A DNA stretch of 64,000 nt from Flavobacteriaceae bacterium. Lineage in GTDB: Bacteria > Bacteroidota > Bacteroidia > Flavobacteriales > Flavobacteriaceae. This document shows, piece after piece, positions 1 to 7,481 of this stretch. The notes below the pieces were generated by a model that was given only the letters and a program-made list of their open reading frames with translations, was not told the DNA's origin and ran no database searches. How positions within the stretch are numbered: the first letter of the stretch is position 1; each line of letters starts with the position of its first letter. A program made the position numbers and the translations under genes. The DNA is taken from assembly GCA_013043685.1 (NCBI GenBank), contig JABDNT010000021.1, positions 1-64,000 on the forward strand, in the 5' to 3' direction.

Positions 1-20
1 ATATATATACCCAGGATCTG

Positions 21-644
21 ATGGATGCATTAAAACAAACGGCGGAGATGCATAACGAACAACACGGAGACGACTCGGGTGATGACAGGGAACTCAGCGA
101 GGAAGAAAGAGAACGAATACAAAATTACTGGAAAGAAAAAACCAAAGACACAGGGGAGTTTATCGAAAGCCTGAATAAACCCTATCACCAGTGTCTTGCT
201 CTTATGGGATTATATTCATATCATTTTCAGACATTGTTGATCGCAGCGGAAGAAGAAGAAAACTGCAAGATGAAATACGATTTGTATGGAATAGCGCTGT
301 TGATGAACATATCAGGAACGTTTCTAATACCGTGTACCGAAGGGTTCTACAATCTACCTGAAGAGGATCAGAAAAGTATCTTTCATGATTTCTTAAATTC
401 CTTATATCAATGTAATTATAGTGGGGATAGTAGTGGTCCTATAGCATGGACTCCCTTAGCTAAAAAAGCACCCAAAACTGCAAAAGATATACATTTAGGC
501 TTTTTCCAAGCTATGTGTTATAATGATGAGGTAGGGAATTACACAGTCTTAAAAAAAGTGTATTACTACATTTTTGAATGGGAAGCGATAATGCTACACA
601 CATTGGTGATTGGAAGAAAAATGGAAGCTTTGGGTTGTGGTTAA
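21..644 (+). CDS. Hypothetical protein, possibly 5' partial
   Basis: I do not recognise this 207-residue protein. The frame stays open from the ATG back to the window edge, so the true start may lie outside. The N-terminal 40 residues are very acidic and charged, with a probable helix around ELSEEERERIQNYWKEK. The rest is hydrophobic and aromatic with scattered cysteines (for example near residues 58, 82, 105 and 130) but has no clear signal peptide or continuous membrane span. It looks like a soluble helical protein. A factor-independent terminator follows about 60 bases downstream, which supports a real transcription unit ending here. No function can be given. Confidence 0.6.
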   Translation: MDALKQTAEMHNEQHGDDSGDDRELSEEERERIQNYWKEKTKDTGEFIESLNKPYHQCLALMGLYSYHFQTLLIAAEEEENCKMKYDLYGIALLMNISGTFLIPCTEGFYNLPEEDQKSIFHDFLNSLYQCNYSGDSSGPIAWTPLAKKAPKTAKDIHLGFFQAMCYNDEVGNYTVLKKVYYYIFEWEAIMLHTLVIGRKMEALGCG

Positions 645-704
645 CCCAAAGTGAAGTATTACCTCAAAAAATAACTTAATAACCCCTCTTAACCTACTAT
701 TATT

Positions 705-742
705 AAAGAACTTTCGTATGGGGGCATTGGAAGTTCTTTTTT
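705..742 (+). terminator. Rho-independent terminator
   Basis: A perfect 9-bp stem, AAAGAACTT (705-713) and AAGTTCTTT (731-739), encloses a 17-base loop and runs into a short T tract. It ends the unit of the hypothetical gene upstream. Confidence 0.7.
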
Positions 743-760
743 ATTGATCTAATCTCGATA

Positions 761-863
761 ATTAAATTTTGTTTAATCTTTAATCTTTAACATTTATCAT
801 TAAACATTATTCCTAATTTTTTTTCAGAAATTGTAGAATCATGAAAAATCAGGAATCTTGATC
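761..863 (+). pseudogene. Remnant copy of folE promoter and first codons
   Basis: This stretch matches 4348-4444, the upstream region and start of folE. From 761 the two copies agree almost base for base for about 50 bases, apart from a 7-base tandem duplication (ATCTTTA) in this copy and one substitution. They then diverge for 20 bases and agree again over ATG-AAN-AAT-CAG-GAA-TCT. Here the seventh codon is TGA, so the reading frame is only MKNQES, while folE continues with TTG. I infer a dead 5' fragment of folE left by the event that placed the sulfur cluster upstream of folE. Confidence 0.75.
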
Positions 864-893
864 TTCTAAAATTTTATTTCAATAAAACGTAAA

Positions 894-1409
894 CTAAACA
901 AAAAGCTGGATATCTGCATCCGATGCAAAATTTAAGAATGTTGCAGCTCCACCAATATCTACCCCATCTATAAATTCTTCCTTCTTAAATCCGAAGACAT
1001 CCATGGTCATTTGACAACCAACCATCTTAACGTTTAGATCCAAACACATTTGTCTAAGCTCTTCTATAGACATAACCTTTTTGTTCTTGAAGGTTTTCTT
1101 CATCAATCCCGTAGCCATATTTTCGAAAAATGGAACATTGCCCATAATTACGTTTGGTATAGGCCAAGTCAGTTTTTGAAACCAGTTTGGCCCAAATGGC
1201 ATTCGCATCGGCATGGCAGGGTTCGTTTGAGGAGCTACTTTTCCTTTTACCTTTTTTTTCAGCAACGTGAGCCCATAGAAAGTAAAGAAGATCGTTACCT
1301 CCATATTCATTGCCGCCGCAGTAGACGCCAGAATAAATGGAGGGTAAGCCCAATCTAATGTCCCTTGTGAGGCAATTATTGCCATTCGTTTAGGTCTATT
1401 TTCTTCCAT
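894..1409 (-). CDS. DsrE2-like (DsrE/DsrF/DrsH family) sulfur-carrier protein
   Basis: This 171-residue protein has the look of the DsrE2 branch of the DsrE/DsrF/DrsH family: an N-terminal strand (KRMAIIASQGTLDW), a hydrophobic helix at about 22-48, a Pro/Met-rich middle and a conserved C-terminal half. Cys122 and Cys132 (in KMVGCQMTMDVFG) are candidates for the persulfide-carrying residue; in characterised relatives one such cysteine exchanges sulfane sulfur with TusA. It is the last gene of the minus-strand cluster with the DsrK-like, DsrM-like, TusA and MerR genes, 32 bases after the DsrK-like gene. The family call is firm; the sulfur donor and acceptor are not visible from the sequence. 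Confidence 0.8.
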   Translation of the reverse strand: MEENRPKRMAIIASQGTLDWAYPPFILASTAAAMNMEVTIFFTFYGLTLLKKKVKGKVAPQTNPAMPMRMPFGPNWFQKLTWPIPNVIMGNVPFFENMATGLMKKTFKNKKVMSIEELRQMCLDLNVKMVGCQMTMDVFGFKKEEFIDGVDIGGAATFLNFASDADIQLFV

Positions 1410-1441
1410 TTTATTATTGATTTTGTAATGTGTTTTTATTC

Positions 1442-2701
1442 TTAAGAGAAAACCAGAGCATTTGCCAAATGTTCAGAAACATTACTAACACTAATGTTCA
1501 AATTATTTTTTTCACCCAGTTCTTTAATTTGGTGAAGACAATTATCACATGCCGTTACAACTTTCTTCGCATTGGTTTTTTTGATCTGTTCTACTTTCAC
1601 TGTCCCATAGAGAAGCCTGTCTTCCGTCCATTCGCTGCATGCCACCATTCCGGAGCCTCCTCCGCAGCAAAAGTTTTCAACTTTACTCGGTGTCATTTCT
1701 TTGTATTCTTTGGAAGAGGCCTGAATTACGTTTCGAGGTTCTTCAAAAATTCCACCTTTTCTTCCAATATTACATGGATCATGATATGTTACGGGTTCAG
1801 AATTTTTGGAAGGATCTAGTACTATCTTTCCTTCTTGAATGTAATCATTCATTACTTCAAGAAGGCTTTTAACTTCAAAATCGAATTGTTTTCCGAACCA
1901 TTTTGGTGCTTCCCATTTTAATACACCATAGGCGTGCCCGCATTCAGTAACGACAAGCGTTTTTGCCTTTACTTTTTTAGCCTCTTTTAAAACCCTTTCT
2001 ACTACTTTCTTTGCTTTAGGAATATCTGCTACAAATACGCCATAGTTAGAAGCCTCAAAGAGACTCATTGTCCAATTCGCCTTTGCCGCGTTGAAGATCA
2101 AGGCGGCAGGAACCATAGTATGGGCACCTGAAAGGGGAACATATAAAATATCTGCCTCTTCAGACACCGGGATCCTGGCATTGGAGTCGTTCATTCGTTC
2201 TTGCACTTGTTTCTCCAAATTAGCTATTTGCTTTCTGAAGAAGCCCTCCATCATTTCCATGTTTTCTTCCCTGGCGATGGCAGCATCCGTTAGCTGATTT
2301 AGAATTTCCGGACTTTTTCCCATCGCTGTAAGAACTCCTCTGGCGGTAGCTAAGATTTGAGGCGTCTCAACCCCCATAGGACAATTAATTACGCAACGTT
2401 CGCATAGTGTGCAGTTTTTAAAAGCAGCCTCTATCCATTCATCCAAATCGCTTTCGGTGAGATCTTTAGCCCCTGTCCATTTTGGAAACAAACGAGACAA
2501 CCAATCATGTTTTCTCTTCAATACTCTTCTTACTTTCTCAGCTTTTGCAACAGGAGAATGTTCCGGATTACCGGTAGCTTTAAAAATATGACATGATTCT
2601 ATACACCATCCACAATGGGTACATAGGTTCGTTGCTGAGGTTCCAACGAGTCTATTATATCGCTTATCTAGTTCTTGAATTACCTTTTCTCTTGTATCCA
2701 T
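1442..2701 (-). CDS. DsrK/HdrD-like iron-sulfur heterodisulfide reductase-type protein
   Basis: The 419-residue protein starts with two ferredoxin-type 4Fe-4S motifs, Cys27-30-33-37 (CTHCGWCIESC) and Cys97-100-103-107 (CTLCERCVINC). The C-terminal half carries CCG domains. The second is complete in the C...CC...CxxC pattern (HDPCN, FCCGGG, ACDNC) that binds the noncubane 4Fe-4S cluster in HdrB/HdrD and DsrK. The first is degenerate, with only TEC visible. It has no membrane span and would sit on the cytoplasmic face of the DsrM-like protein encoded 4 bases upstream. I infer a DsrMK-type electron transfer module acting on a disulfide or persulfide carrier, presumably TusA or DsrE2. An alternative is a GlpC or lactate-oxidase-type subunit, but the neighbours argue for sulfur chemistry. 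Confidence 0.8.
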   Translation of the reverse strand: MDTREKVIQELDKRYNRLVGTSATNLCTHCGWCIESCHIFKATGNPEHSPVAKAEKVRRVLKRKHDWLSRLFPKWTGAKDLTESDLDEWIEAAFKNCTLCERCVINCPMGVETPQILATARGVLTAMGKSPEILNQLTDAAIAREENMEMMEGFFRKQIANLEKQVQERMNDSNARIPVSEEADILYVPLSGAHTMVPAALIFNAAKANWTMSLFEASNYGVFVADIPKAKKVVERVLKEAKKVKAKTLVVTECGHAYGVLKWEAPKWFGKQFDFEVKSLLEVMNDYIQEGKIVLDPSKNSEPVTYHDPCNIGRKGGIFEEPRNVIQASSKEYKEMTPSKVENFCCGGGSGMVACSEWTEDRLLYGTVKVEQIKKTNAKKVVTACDNCLHQIKELGEKNNLNISVSNVSEHLANALVFS

Positions 2702-2705
2702 TGTT

Positions 2706-3350
2706 TTACTTTTGAGGAATTATACCGCGCCAACCATATCGCTTTCCTGTTAAGAAACGAGCGAAGAAGAAATAGATGTAATGTGAAATTTTACTAAACG
2801 GAACATAAAACAAAAATGCTGCTGTAATTATATAATAGCTTGATCTCCAAAATACAGTGTCAAGGAGCAATGCCATTATTCCTGTAAAGAAAAAGAGTTG
2901 TAGCGAGAGTAAAGAAAAGTAATCATCTGGCGTGCTGATATGTCTTAACTCAGGTCTACTCAACCGATTGTAAAATTTTATAAATCCAATAAAAATTGCC
3001 GGAGCGATTAACGCTGAAAATACAATCTTCACGGTAGGTGTCATCATCCCTGGTGTAAAGGTGTAGGTGAACGTATTTACTATGGCCACCAAACAACCAA
3101 CATGATACAGAGAAAATCCAATCCATCTGCCCATATGTTTACGACTACTTTCTACAGACCATGGCATGAAGATGCTTCCATATGATCTAAGAATACCTTT
3201 TGCGCCACTTCCTTTAGGCTTTTCCTTTTCCCACGGCATGGGTAATCTGGAAAGCTGTACTGCTTTAATGGTATACATAACTACCATCCAAGTAATTGCA
3301 ATAGCTTGTAATTCGTATTCAACGAAATGCATGAAACTTTGACTATCCAT
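2706..3350 (-). CDS. DsrM/NarI-like membrane protein (putative heme b quinol subunit)
   Basis: This 214-residue integral membrane protein has about five hydrophobic segments (near residues 12-30, 75-95, 105-125, 145-165 and 172-195). Histidines within or beside helices (SLYHVGC and SKISHYIY) could ligate heme b, as in NarI and DsrM. It lies 4 bases from the DsrK-like gene and 6 bases from tusA, so the three are almost certainly co-transcribed. I infer that it links the quinone pool to the DsrK-like iron-sulfur protein. Heme ligation and topology are predictions; the sequence is too diverged for me to assign a family firmly. Confidence 0.65.
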   Translation of the reverse strand: MDSQSFMHFVEYELQAIAITWMVVMYTIKAVQLSRLPMPWEKEKPKGSGAKGILRSYGSIFMPWSVESSRKHMGRWIGFSLYHVGCLVAIVNTFTYTFTPGMMTPTVKIVFSALIAPAIFIGFIKFYNRLSRPELRHISTPDDYFSLLSLQLFFFTGIMALLLDTVFWRSSYYIITAAFLFYVPFSKISHYIYFFFARFLTGKRYGWRGIIPQK

Positions 3351-3356
3351 GACAAA

Positions 3357-3596
3357 TTATTTAAGTCTTTTAACACGGAAGGTAATTACACCGCCCGCTT
3401 CCTCCATGCTGTCTAATTCGTTACCTGTAGAGGCACACCAAGCAGGTATATCCATCATTACTCCAGGATCCGTGGCAGTTGCTTCAATCACATTTCCTGG
3501 TTCGATTTCCTTAATCGCATTACTGATTTTTACAACGGGTATTGGACATAACAATCCTTTCAAATCCAATACTTTTTCTATATTAATTGTGCTCAT
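3357..3596 (-). CDS. tusA: TusA-family sulfurtransferase
   Basis: A small 79-residue protein with the hallmark LDLKGLLCPIPVVK of the TusA/SirA family; Cys17 in the CPxP motif is the persulfide-carrying residue of characterised members. Length and fold pattern match single-domain TusA. A second cysteine lies in the C-terminal half (PAWCAST). It lies between the MerR-type regulator gene (12 bases upstream) and the DsrM-like gene (6 bases downstream). In this setting it more likely feeds the DsrE2/DsrMK-like proteins than tRNA thiolation. Confidence 0.9.
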   Translation of the reverse strand: MSTINIEKVLDLKGLLCPIPVVKISNAIKEIEPGNVIEATATDPGVMMDIPAWCASTGNELDSMEEAGGVITFRVKRLK

Positions 3597-3608
3597 AATT
3601 AATTGATT

Positions 3609-4064
3609 TTATGTATTTGTTATTTTCTTAATGAAATCTTTAAGATTCACACATTTTTCCGGAAGTTGGTAAACCGAACATAGCCTGCAATCCGTATTCT
3701 TACATTCAGGTCCTTTGTTCGAGGCCTGCCAGCAGGGTTTTTTGATTTCTGAATAAGCATCACAATTCTCTCGATCTTCAATCGAACAGGGTTTAATGAT
3801 CCAGCAAGGGACAAGCGCGAACAAGGCATTAATACCTGCGATATTAAGTCCTTGTTCATCCAAATGCTTTCTTATACACTTTAGTCTGGAAATGTCGACG
3901 TCGGAAAAGAGATGACGTTTATTCTTGGTCTTAAAAGGCAGGATAAGTCCTTTGTCTATGTATTGTCTAACAGAATGGGTTGGGGTATTCGATAGTCTTG
4001 ACGCAACTGAAAGCGTGTACAAAGGTTCGGTTCTTTTGTATGCTTGATTATCAGATTGATCCAT
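3609..4064 (-). CDS. MerR-type transcriptional regulator with cysteine-rich tail
   Basis: Residues from about 15 to 85 show a MerR-like winged helix (LYTLSVASRLSNTPTHSVRQ, then a wing with KNKRHLFSDVDISRLKCIR). The C-terminal half is rich in cysteines, about nine between residues 84 and 140, including ECKNTDCRLC and CWQASNKGPEC. This suggests a metal, iron-sulfur or thiol sensor. It is the first gene of the sulfur cluster and reads away from folE, so it probably controls the cluster from the 4065-4347 region. Its ligand is unknown; a sulfane sulfur or redox signal is an inference from the neighbours. Confidence 0.75.
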   Translation of the reverse strand: MDQSDNQAYKRTEPLYTLSVASRLSNTPTHSVRQYIDKGLILPFKTKNKRHLFSDVDISRLKCIRKHLDEQGLNIAGINALFALVPCWIIKPCSIEDRENCDAYSEIKKPCWQASNKGPECKNTDCRLCSVYQLPEKCVNLKDFIKKITNT

Positions 4065-4347
4065 GATATAGAATTAAATTGACAATCTCTCAAAATCTGC
4101 ATTGGAAAGTACAGATTATAGATGTTTTGAAAGTAAGAAAACACCCCCTCATATAATATGATAAAAGTCATAAAACGCTAACACCTATATACCTTGAGGC
4201 ATTTCTTTCCAAAATCAATTAGTTTTGGATAGATTCTAAGTAAAGCAGGGCTTTTTTGCGTTAGTTTATCGGGCTCAAATTAGATTCTCAGCTTCTCAAT
4301 TCTTTCCAAATGATAGACATGCTTAGAGGAAGCACAATAACTATCTT
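4065..4347. other. Divergent intergenic region without a gene
   Basis: This is the space between the MerR-type regulator and the folE promoter copy. I see no convincing ORF, RNA gene or perfect palindrome. It should contain the sulfur-cluster promoter, but no clear TAnnTTTG match in the minus direction was found. Confidence 0.4.
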
Positions 4348-4444
4348 ATTAAATTTTGTTTAATCTTTAACATTTATCCTTAAACATTATTCCTAATTTT
4401 ACATCACAAATTAATTAGCTATGAAGAATCAGGAATCTTTGGTC
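4348..4444 (+). repeat. folE upstream region and start, intact copy of a direct repeat
   Basis: This is the functional partner of 761-863. The two lie in the same orientation about 3.6 kb apart and bracket the whole sulfur cluster. The TAAATTTTG near 4350 resembles a Bacteroidota -7 element with one extra base. Confidence 0.75.
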
Positions 4445-5122
4445 ACCTCATTATTAAAAGGAAATACTCTCAATGGTTTCAACCACGAAGAAATAGGTGA
4501 CGACCACTTATACACAGGGATTGAGACACCCATGAAGGACAATGCTTTCGATATGTCCGATAAAGAAAAGAAAGAGCGTATCTCTATTCTCTTTGCAGAA
4601 ATAATGGATGTAATGGGACTTGACCTTACGGATGACTCGCTTAAAGGCACCCCGGACCGCGTGGCCAAGATGTATATAGAAGAGATCTTTTCGGGTCTTA
4701 ACCCCGCGAACAAGCCAAAGGTCGCTCTCTTCGATAATAAATATCAGTATAACCAAATGCTGGTTGAAAAGAATATCACTTTTTATTCAAATTGTGAACA
4801 CCATTTTGTGCCTATCATCGGAAAGGCGCATGTTGCTTATATCTCATCAGGTAAGGTAATTGGGCTTTCCAAACTCAACAGGATCGTTCAATACTATGCC
4901 AAACGTCCGCAGGTACAGGAAAGGCTAACCAACCAGATCGCAATGGATTTGCAGGAGATCCTGGACACCGAGGATGTGGCGGTTATAATTGACGCGAAGC
5001 ATCTATGTGTATCTTCCCGGGGCATTAAAGATGATACCTCCTCTACGGTCACGTCGTTTTACGGAGGACAGTTTAATACACCTCAGAAGATCGCAGAACT
5101 TCAGAATTATCTGAAAGATTAG
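4421..5122 (+). CDS. folE: GTP cyclohydrolase I (FolE, type IA)
   Basis: FolE converts GTP to 7,8-dihydroneopterin triphosphate, the first step of tetrahydrofolate synthesis. The 233-residue protein has the catalytic zinc ligands Cys125 and His128 (SNCEHHFVP) and Cys196 (HLCVSSRG), and the family signature GLSKLNRIVQYYAKRPQVQE. The first 45 residues are a poorly conserved extension, but the start is supported because the remnant copy at 841 preserves the same ATG and following codons. DUF2452 follows 14 bases later, probably co-transcribed. A pterin-4a-carbinolamine dehydratase gene lies elsewhere in the window (25375). Confidence 0.95.
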   Translation: MKNQESLVTSLLKGNTLNGFNHEEIGDDHLYTGIETPMKDNAFDMSDKEKKERISILFAEIMDVMGLDLTDDSLKGTPDRVAKMYIEEIFSGLNPANKPKVALFDNKYQYNQMLVEKNITFYSNCEHHFVPIIGKAHVAYISSGKVIGLSKLNRIVQYYAKRPQVQERLTNQIAMDLQEILDTEDVAVIIDAKHLCVSSRGIKDDTSSTVTSFYGGQFNTPQKIAELQNYLKD

Positions 5123-5136
5123 TACCTTTCCGGTAT

Positions 5137-5541
5137 ATGCCAGAAAAAAAACCAGATCAGGTTGTCTTCAACGAGGAGACACAAACATATGACGCGAGCT
5201 TAAAGCCCTACCCTACTAACCTGGGTGCTCCTGCAATAGCCCTTGTTGAAACTGTTGCCTGGAAACGATTGAATGCTAAAAGGGCGAATGAGCATTTGAA
5301 ATCTTCCTTCGAAGAAATAAAATATAAGTACGAAAAACTGGTAGAAAAAATGGAGCTCAATGAATTGGTGTATAACGCTAAATTCAGCTTTGAACCCATC
5401 GTTGGAAATATCTATCATTTATATCGGAATAAATCTGAAATTCCATTCCTATCCATCCTCTCTCCCGAAGAGTGCCATTTCGATCATCTTGGAAGCTTCA
5501 GGCTCACTTCAGAAAAACTTTGGGAGGCTATTGAAGACTAG
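5137..5541 (+). CDS. DUF2452 family protein
   Basis: A 134-residue protein of unknown function matching the DUF2452 family as I know it: an N-terminal motif around YPTNLGAPAI, a central charged helix (ANEHLKSSFEEIKYKYEKL) and a C-terminal half with aromatic residues (IVGNIYHLYRNKSEIPFLSI). No signal peptide or membrane span is visible. It lies 14 bases after folE and converges with nagB, 20 bases away. Confidence 0.8.
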   Translation: MPEKKPDQVVFNEETQTYDASLKPYPTNLGAPAIALVETVAWKRLNAKRANEHLKSSFEEIKYKYEKLVEKMELNELVYNAKFSFEPIVGNIYHLYRNKSEIPFLSILSPEECHFDHLGSFRLTSEKLWEAIED

Positions 5542-5561
5542 TTCAAGGGTTGCTTCAGGGA

Positions 5562-7469
5562 TTAAAAATGATACCTGACAAATGCCTCCATAGCCGCATA
5601 ATCGGCCAGTCCCACAGCACGGTAATTGGACGCCGTAGTTTTATTGCGTTCTTCGGCTCGCATCCAGAATTCCCTATCGTCATCGCCCTGGTACATCACC
5701 CTGTCCTTCTGAGACTGATGATAGAAAATAGCATGTCTCTTTTTAACAATCTGGTCGGGGCTCATCGGTACAACCATATCAATTTCATGGAGTTGCCATT
5801 CATGCCAGGCTCCCCGGTAGAGCCAAACCCAACAATCCTTCATAAATGATTCGGATTTCATACGGTTTAGTGATTCGAATAAGGCTTCCAGGCATACCTT
5901 GTGCGTACCGTGGGGATCTCCAAGGTCTCCAGCAGCATAGATCTGATGTGGCTTGATCTTGGAAATGACACCTATCATAAGCTCTATATCGGCCTCGGAA
6001 AGTTCATTCTTCTTCACTTTACCGGTTTCATAGAACGGCAAGTTCAGAAAATGGGCATTTTCATCCTTAAGCCCAAGGTAACGGGTGGCCGCATAGGACT
6101 CACTTCTTCTTATCAATCCCTTCAGCCGTCTAAGATTTGTACTGTCTGCCTGGTGTTCTTTTCCAGAGACCAGTTCCTTCAGGATTTCATCTTTCAGATC
6201 CGATTCAGTATCCAGGGCTGACGCTATTTCTGCAAATTTCAACGCTTCCTCATTCGATACCGCAATATTTCCCGATGTCTGATACACAACATGCACGTCA
6301 TGCCCTTGTTCTATCAAACGATCCAGGGTCCCCCCCATGGAAATCACATCATCATCCGGATGCGGACTGAACACAATAACACGCTTGGACGCAGGTTGAG
6401 CCCGTTCAGGTCTTTTAGAATCATCTGCGTTGGGTTTACCACCCGGCCAGCCCGTAATAGTATGCTGCAGTTTGTTGAACATCTCAATATTGAAATTATA
6501 GGCAGATCCTTCCTGTGCCAGTAGACCTGACATCCCGTGATTGTTATAGTCGGTATCCGTTAGCCGAAGTATGGACTTCCCGGTTTGGCCACACAACCAC
6601 ACAATTGCTTTGCTTTTAAGTGCTGAAGTCCATTCACAAGGTCCTACGAGCCACGGAGTTTTGTTCCTGGTTAACTGTGAACCTGCTTCATAATCCAGTA
6701 CAAATGTCGTGTTTTCATGCTGCTGTAAATAGGTCGCCGGAACCTCAGAGGTGATATCTCCTTCTACAGTCACTTTAATGATACCGGCTTTGTGCTGACC
6801 CCAGGCCAGGAGTACAATACGTCTTGCATTTCTCACCGACGCGATACCCATGGTTATAGCCTTCCTGGGTACATTATCGATCCCGAGGAACGAATCGGCT
6901 GCATCAACCCTGGTAATATGATCCAGGGTAATAAGCCGGGTTCCGGAATTAATATGAGAGCCGGGTTCATTGAATCCGATATGACCAGTGCGGCCTATAC
7001 CCAGTAATTGAAAATCAAGCCCCCCCATTTCCAGGATCTTCTCTTCATAATCGATACAGTATTGATGAATTTCATCGAATTCAAGTTCTCCATTCGGTAT
7101 ATTAATATTCTCAGGAAGTATATCTACGTGGTCGAACAGATGTTCGTGCATAAAGTGATAGTAACTCTGAAAGTTCTGCTTCTCCATTGGATAATATTCA
7201 TCCAGGTTGAAGGTTACCACATTCTTAAAACTCAATCCTTCCTTCTTGTGAAGTCGAACCAATTCATCATACACTTTGATAGGGGAAGATCCCGTAGCCA
7301 GGCCCAGTAAACAGGTCTCGCCAGCGGTTTCCTTTTTCCTTATTAACGCTGCGATCTCTGAAGCAACTACTAAAGAGGCTTCTATGTGACTGTTGAATTC
7401 TACATTATGAATTTTTTCAAACCGTGTGCTTTCAAATTGGCCGGCTGGTTGATACTTAATATTCTTCAT
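5562..7469 (-). CDS. nagB: Glucosamine-6-phosphate deaminase fused to PIG-L family deacetylase
   Basis: The N-terminal part (about 25-290 of 635 residues) is a NagB domain that turns glucosamine-6-phosphate into fructose-6-phosphate and ammonia. Its motifs are LGLATGSSPIKVYDELV, VVTFNLDEYYPM and GIGRTGHIGFNEPGS. The C-terminal part (about 365-610) is a PIG-L/LmbE zinc deacetylase domain with VIVFSPHPDDDVISMGGTL and the distal GDPHGTHKVC. This double-domain form is common in Bacteroidota and is usually annotated simply as nagB. The second domain suggests deacetylation of an N-acetylated amino-sugar substrate by the same polypeptide, but the substrate is not established. It lies 12 bases after the 7TM-HD gene, on the same strand. 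Confidence 0.93.
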   Translation of the reverse strand: MKNIKYQPAGQFESTRFEKIHNVEFNSHIEASLVVASEIAALIRKKETAGETCLLGLATGSSPIKVYDELVRLHKKEGLSFKNVVTFNLDEYYPMEKQNFQSYYHFMHEHLFDHVDILPENINIPNGELEFDEIHQYCIDYEEKILEMGGLDFQLLGIGRTGHIGFNEPGSHINSGTRLITLDHITRVDAADSFLGIDNVPRKAITMGIASVRNARRIVLLAWGQHKAGIIKVTVEGDITSEVPATYLQQHENTTFVLDYEAGSQLTRNKTPWLVGPCEWTSALKSKAIVWLCGQTGKSILRLTDTDYNNHGMSGLLAQEGSAYNFNIEMFNKLQHTITGWPGGKPNADDSKRPERAQPASKRVIVFSPHPDDDVISMGGTLDRLIEQGHDVHVVYQTSGNIAVSNEEALKFAEIASALDTESDLKDEILKELVSGKEHQADSTNLRRLKGLIRRSESYAATRYLGLKDENAHFLNLPFYETGKVKKNELSEADIELMIGVISKIKPHQIYAAGDLGDPHGTHKVCLEALFESLNRMKSESFMKDCWVWLYRGAWHEWQLHEIDMVVPMSPDQIVKKRHAIFYHQSQKDRVMYQGDDDREFWMRAEERNKTTASNYRAVGLADYAAMEAFVRYHF

Positions 7470-7481
7470 AATGAGATATAT

